Shown here piece by piece: positions 61,168-64,000 of a stretch of 64,000 nt of DNA. Under the pieces are notes generated by a model. It searched no databases, had not been told where the DNA came from, and saw nothing but the letters and a program-made list of their open reading frames with translations. The translations under genes and the position numbers were made by a program. Each line of letters begins with the position of its first letter. Position 1 is the stretch's first letter. Where the stretch lies: assembly GCA_015066805.1 (NCBI GenBank), contig SVNP01000001.1:62001-126000 (forward strand). The letters are read 5' to 3'. The stretch comes from Ruminococcus sp. Its GTDB lineage: Bacteria > Bacillota > Clostridia > Oscillospirales > Ruminococcaceae.

Positions 61168-63087
61168 TTAGTTGGTATGCAGTCCGTGCTGACGAACAAA
61201 GTCGCGGTATTCCGCTTTCATGTCATCCGGCTCGGGCAATGTGCCGATTACATTATCCAGCAGCCAGTCTGCACCGATGATCTCATGGGGCATCAGCTGG
61301 CGGTTTTCTTCGGCGATACATACTCCCTGCTGAGAATACAGCACACCGGTAAAGGGGTGGAACCGATTCTTGGCAATATCCTCACGCATCTGGCCGATGA
61401 GCCTACGGGTACCTGCGGGTAATCTGCTGGAGCAGGCGATATCAATGGCGCCGGCAGACATACCCCAGTAATACATCAGCGCATGGGCACCCAGATCATT
61501 GGCATCATTTTTCCAGGCACCGATGAGAATGGAGCGCACCAGTTCTTCGTACAATCTGCCCCAGTTCCACACAGGTGCAGCCAAACGGAAAGAAATATCT
61601 CCGTACATACCGTACAGACCAAAATCCGTATCGGCAGCCAGCGGTGCATTGATATCACGATTGGAGATGAGATCAATGCCCTTTTCACGGAAATACTTGT
61701 ATGGATCATGATTTTCCAGCGTAGACCAATCCAGATACACTCTGGCGCGAGGATTGACCATCTGCACACCCAATGCAAAGGCATTGACAGAGGCAGGCGT
61801 GCCCAGCACGGGGTAATCGGCAATATAGCCCACCCGTTCGCTTTCGGTCAGGGCACCTGCAATAATGCCCGTAAGAAATTTGGCCTCATAGATCCGCAGA
61901 TAGTAGGTACGGAGCTGCCGATACGATGTGTTCATGGAGCAATTGATGAAGATCACATCCGGATAAGCAAGGGTCATACGCATACTGATTGCGTGGTATT
62001 CCGGAGAGGTGGTAAAGATCACACGGCAGCCGTCGGCAACGGCATTGCGGATGACAGCTTCCGCCTCTTCCACGCCGGTGACCAGCGGGATCGTTTCAAT
62101 GCGGTCACCGAACACATCCTGAATATAGCGTCTGCCGATCTCATGGTTATAAGTCCAACTGGAGATCTGAGGATCCTTGGGATACAAAAAGGCAATGCGT
62201 ACCGCTGCCGTACTCAAAGGCAGGATCTTGGTCAGTGCCACCTTGCGGGAGCCTTCAGTGGGGGAAAGGATATGGGAGGTATGATAATCCTCCTTAAACA
62301 CCTGAAATTCCGACCAGATGCGGTCAATGCGGCGTTTCAGCTCTGCGGAAGAAAGCTGTCGCAGTGCATCGAAGCCGTAGATTTCCAGAAAGACCAAAAA
62401 GGCATCTCCGATGCAGGCCGAAAGCCGCTGACCGTTGCGAGCGCAGTAATACTCTGCAAATACCGCATACAAAAAACGGATATCCTTCCGCAGCTCCTCA
62501 TCCCACACCGCAAAGGGAGCCTCAGGGTCCTCACGGGGGATCACTGCATCGCAAAGGCGGGGGAACGCACCGGGCTGGGACATCTGGATCTCATAAATAC
62601 CCGATGCCCGATGGAACTCTATAAATTCGTAGTATACAATATTTTCTGTGGTTTCGGTGCGCTTGGGCAGGATCCGTGTGACCTTTGCTTCAATGCTGAC
62701 CGCACCGAAATACGCCGACACACTGACCCGCTTGTTGCCTTCAATGACATAAAACCGCTGCATATATTCCATTACGGTGATAGGCTCCTGCACACCGTTT
62801 TCCCGCACATCGGCACACAAAGCGATCCATTTTGCGGCAAACTCGGTATCACTATCCAGCAGGGGCATAAAGTTGGAGGCAAAGGCATTGGTGCGCTCTG
62901 CGGTAACTGTGCCTGCGATCATGGCAATGGGGATCTCCATTTGTCCCAAAGGAATCCTGCCATCCTCTGCCTTTGGCGGAAGCAGCTCCTCCAGGGCGGG
63001 CAGGTAGGGGTATTCACCTCTGGAAAGGGACTGCCGATGATGTTTTTCTGCCAGCTTCTGCGCTTTCTGATAATCCTGATAGGGCAT
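61168..63087 (-). CDS. ParB-like/BMP-family fusion protein, cytosolic
   Basis: 639 aa without a signal peptide. The N-terminal part has a ParB/sulfiredoxin-like motif (FYVIEGNKRVSVSAYFG, ~112-128; EGNKR is the core). A central helical part follows, and the C-terminal ~350 residues (from RIAFLYPKDPQISSW, ~295) are a periplasmic-binding fold of the BMP/PnrA type, which binds purine nucleosides (VIFTTSPEYH, ADYPVLGTPASVNAFALGVQ). The combination suggests an intracellular nucleoside sensor; function is inferred. AAAGGAG precedes the ATG at 63087. Confidence 0.82.
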   Translation of the reverse strand: MPYQDYQKAQKLAEKHHRQSLSRGEYPYLPALEELLPPKAEDGRIPLGQMEIPIAMIAGTVTAERTNAFASNFMPLLDSDTEFAAKWIALCADVRENGVQEPITVMEYMQRFYVIEGNKRVSVSAYFGAVSIEAKVTRILPKRTETTENIVYYEFIEFHRASGIYEIQMSQPGAFPRLCDAVIPREDPEAPFAVWDEELRKDIRFLYAVFAEYYCARNGQRLSACIGDAFLVFLEIYGFDALRQLSSAELKRRIDRIWSEFQVFKEDYHTSHILSPTEGSRKVALTKILPLSTAAVRIAFLYPKDPQISSWTYNHEIGRRYIQDVFGDRIETIPLVTGVEEAEAVIRNAVADGCRVIFTTSPEYHAISMRMTLAYPDVIFINCSMNTSYRQLRTYYLRIYEAKFLTGIIAGALTESERVGYIADYPVLGTPASVNAFALGVQMVNPRARVYLDWSTLENHDPYKYFREKGIDLISNRDINAPLAADTDFGLYGMYGDISFRLAAPVWNWGRLYEELVRSILIGAWKNDANDLGAHALMYYWGMSAGAIDIACSSRLPAGTRRLIGQMREDIAKNRFHPFTGVLYSQQGVCIAEENRQLMPHEIIGADWLLDNVIGTLPEPDDMKAEYRDFVRQHGLHTN

Positions 63088-63125
63088 ATGCCACTGCTCC
63101 TTTCTCATCCTTGATATCTGCTATC

Positions 63126-63154
63126 ATTATAGCACAGCCGCCGTAAAAAGGCAA
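63126..63154 (-). promoter_or_regulatory. Promoter of the ParB/BMP fusion gene
   Basis: Minus-strand TTGCCT (63149-63154), 17 bases, TATAAT (63126-63131), 39 bases before the start. Confidence 0.78.
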
Positions 63155-63158
63155 GACA

Positions 63159-64000
63159 TCAGCAATTGCAGACCGATGCGGATTCCCGGATCACAAGCGT
63201 ACCATTTTCTGTACAAAGATACATTTCTCCCTTGCCTTGGCGCAGCAGCCGGTCTGCCAGCAGCGATTCCACATCATGCACGATCTGTGTGCGTAAGGCT
63301 CTGGCACCGCCGTGGGCGGTATCCGCATGGCGGCAAAGATATTCCACGCTTTCCTCGCTCCATGAAAACCCACAGCCAAGTGCCGCCATCCGTTTCCGAA
63401 GATCTTCCAGCAGCCCTGCGGCAATAGTGTGCAGGTCCTCCTCTGCCAAGGGATGAAACACGATCTGTTCATCCAACCGATGCAGCAGCTCCGGACGCAG
63501 CAGCTTTGCCGCACGGCTCCGCATCTGCATCTCCGCAGATCGCTCATCACCGCCAAAGCCCAAGGGCCGCCCCGCAGCGGATTCCGCCCCGATATTGGAG
63601 GTCAGCACGATCATGGTGTTGGAAAAATCCCCCCGATTGCCGTGGGTATCCTGCAAGGTACCGTCTTCTAAGATCTGCAGCAGCAGATTCCATACATCGG
63701 GGTGGGCTTTTTCCATTTCATCAAACAGTACCAGACTGTACGGCTTTTTCCGTACCTGTTCAATGAGCAGACCGCCCTCCTCATGTCCCACATATCCGGG
63801 AGGTGCGCCGATCAGACGGGAAACAGCGTGTTTTTCCATATACTCGCTCATATCCAATCGGATCAGATTGCCGTCAAACAGCAGCTCTGCAATGGTCTGC
63901 GCCAAAGCGGTTTTGCCTACACCCGTGGGGCCAAGGAGCAAAAAGCTGCCCCACGGACGATTCCCCTGCCGCAAACCGCTGCGGCTGCGCCGAATGGCAT
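63159..64000 (-). CDS. Clp ATPase (ClpC/ClpB-type), C-terminal part; 5' end outside window
   Basis: Only the second AAA+ module and C-terminus are visible; the frame is open to the window edge. AIRRSRSG, Walker [33 protein letters not shown], Walker B ([10 protein letters not shown]) and LTSNIG are typical of Clp/Hsp100 proteins. [27 protein letters not shown] and the C-terminal HGGARALR are the last conserved parts. Whether it carries ClpC or ClpB features cannot be told without the middle region. It acts with ClpP (ClpC) or as a disaggregase (ClpB). Confidence 0.88.
   Translation of the reverse strand, partial: AIRRSRSGLRQGNRPWGSFLLLGPTGVGKTALAQTIAELLFDGNLIRLDMSEYMEKHAVSRLIGAPPGYVGHEEGGLLIEQVRKKPYSLVLFDEMEKAHPDVWNLLLQILEDGTLQDTHGNRGDFSNTMIVLTSNIGAESAAGRPLGFGGDERSAEMQMRSRAAKLLRPELLHRLDEQIVFHPLAEEDLHTIAAGLLEDLRKRMAALGCGFSWSEESVEYLCRHADTAHGGARALRTQIVHDVESLLADRLLRQGKGEMYLCTENGTLVIRESASVCNC

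Overview
The window looks like a Gram-positive anaerobic gut or rumen bacterium of the class Clostridia, most likely Ruminococcus or a close relative in the Oscillospiraceae. This rests on: GH5 glycoside hydrolases carrying two-repeat dockerins (cellulosome-type parts); the Firmicutes gene orders tig-clpP-clpX-lon-engB and mltG-U32; a CIRCE element in front of groESL; consensus vegetative promoters (TTGACT/TTGCAA-17-TATAAT); a dipicolinate synthase gene (dpaB), which marks a spore-forming ancestry; and BspA-type leucine-rich-repeat surface proteins. Most genes are on the minus strand, in tight operons with ATGA/GTGA overlaps.

Layout: 1-1147, a truncated GH5 lipoprotein. 1319-8000, protein quality control (engB, lon, clpX, clpP, tig). 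8092-14492, an operon-like run of rplS, two tandem signal peptidases, rbgA, rnhB, yraN, thrC and a phosphoesterase. 14604-21770, two radical-SAM-linked genes, a U32 peptidase-like gene, mltG, 5-formyl-THF cyclo-ligase, a DJ-1 protein and a dTMP-kinase-like gene, with a divergent DUF1846 gene (21893-23380). 23484-27361, two extracellular dockerin enzymes: a GH5_8-type mannanase and a GH5_4-type endoglucanase. 27668-33236 (plus strand), pyrF-pyrK-pyrD-histidine phosphatase-ruvX, then a TrmL-like methylase and a DegV protein. 33378-37518, an atypical ROK regulator and a YfhO membrane protein.

37605-45379 is the most unusual part. dpaB is intact, but its partner dpaA is present only as two separated pieces. 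The C-terminal 47 codons lie at 38200-38343 and a middle piece at 44303-44467. Between them lie about 6 kb holding an unknown gene, a sugar ABC transporter (two permeases and a binding protein, no ATPase), a small hypothetical gene and a ComEA-like gene. The same 8 bases (TGATGTTG) occur at both breakpoints, and joining there restores the dpaA frame. The N-terminal part of dpaA is not seen, and no recombinase lies in the interval. I therefore favour gene decay or rearrangement over programmed excision, but both can be tested.

45586-50562 is an envelope-signalling operon (response regulator, sensor kinase, HtrA protease, UAP-type nucleotide-sugar pyrophosphorylase) under an 18-bp palindrome. 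groES-groEL follow on the plus strand. 52870-64000 holds an AI-2E-family transporter, three tandem LRR surface proteins, glmS, a phosphodiesterase, a cytosolic ParB-like/BMP-like fusion protein and the 3' part of a Clp ATPase gene. No tRNA, rRNA, CRISPR array or insertion sequence was recognised.
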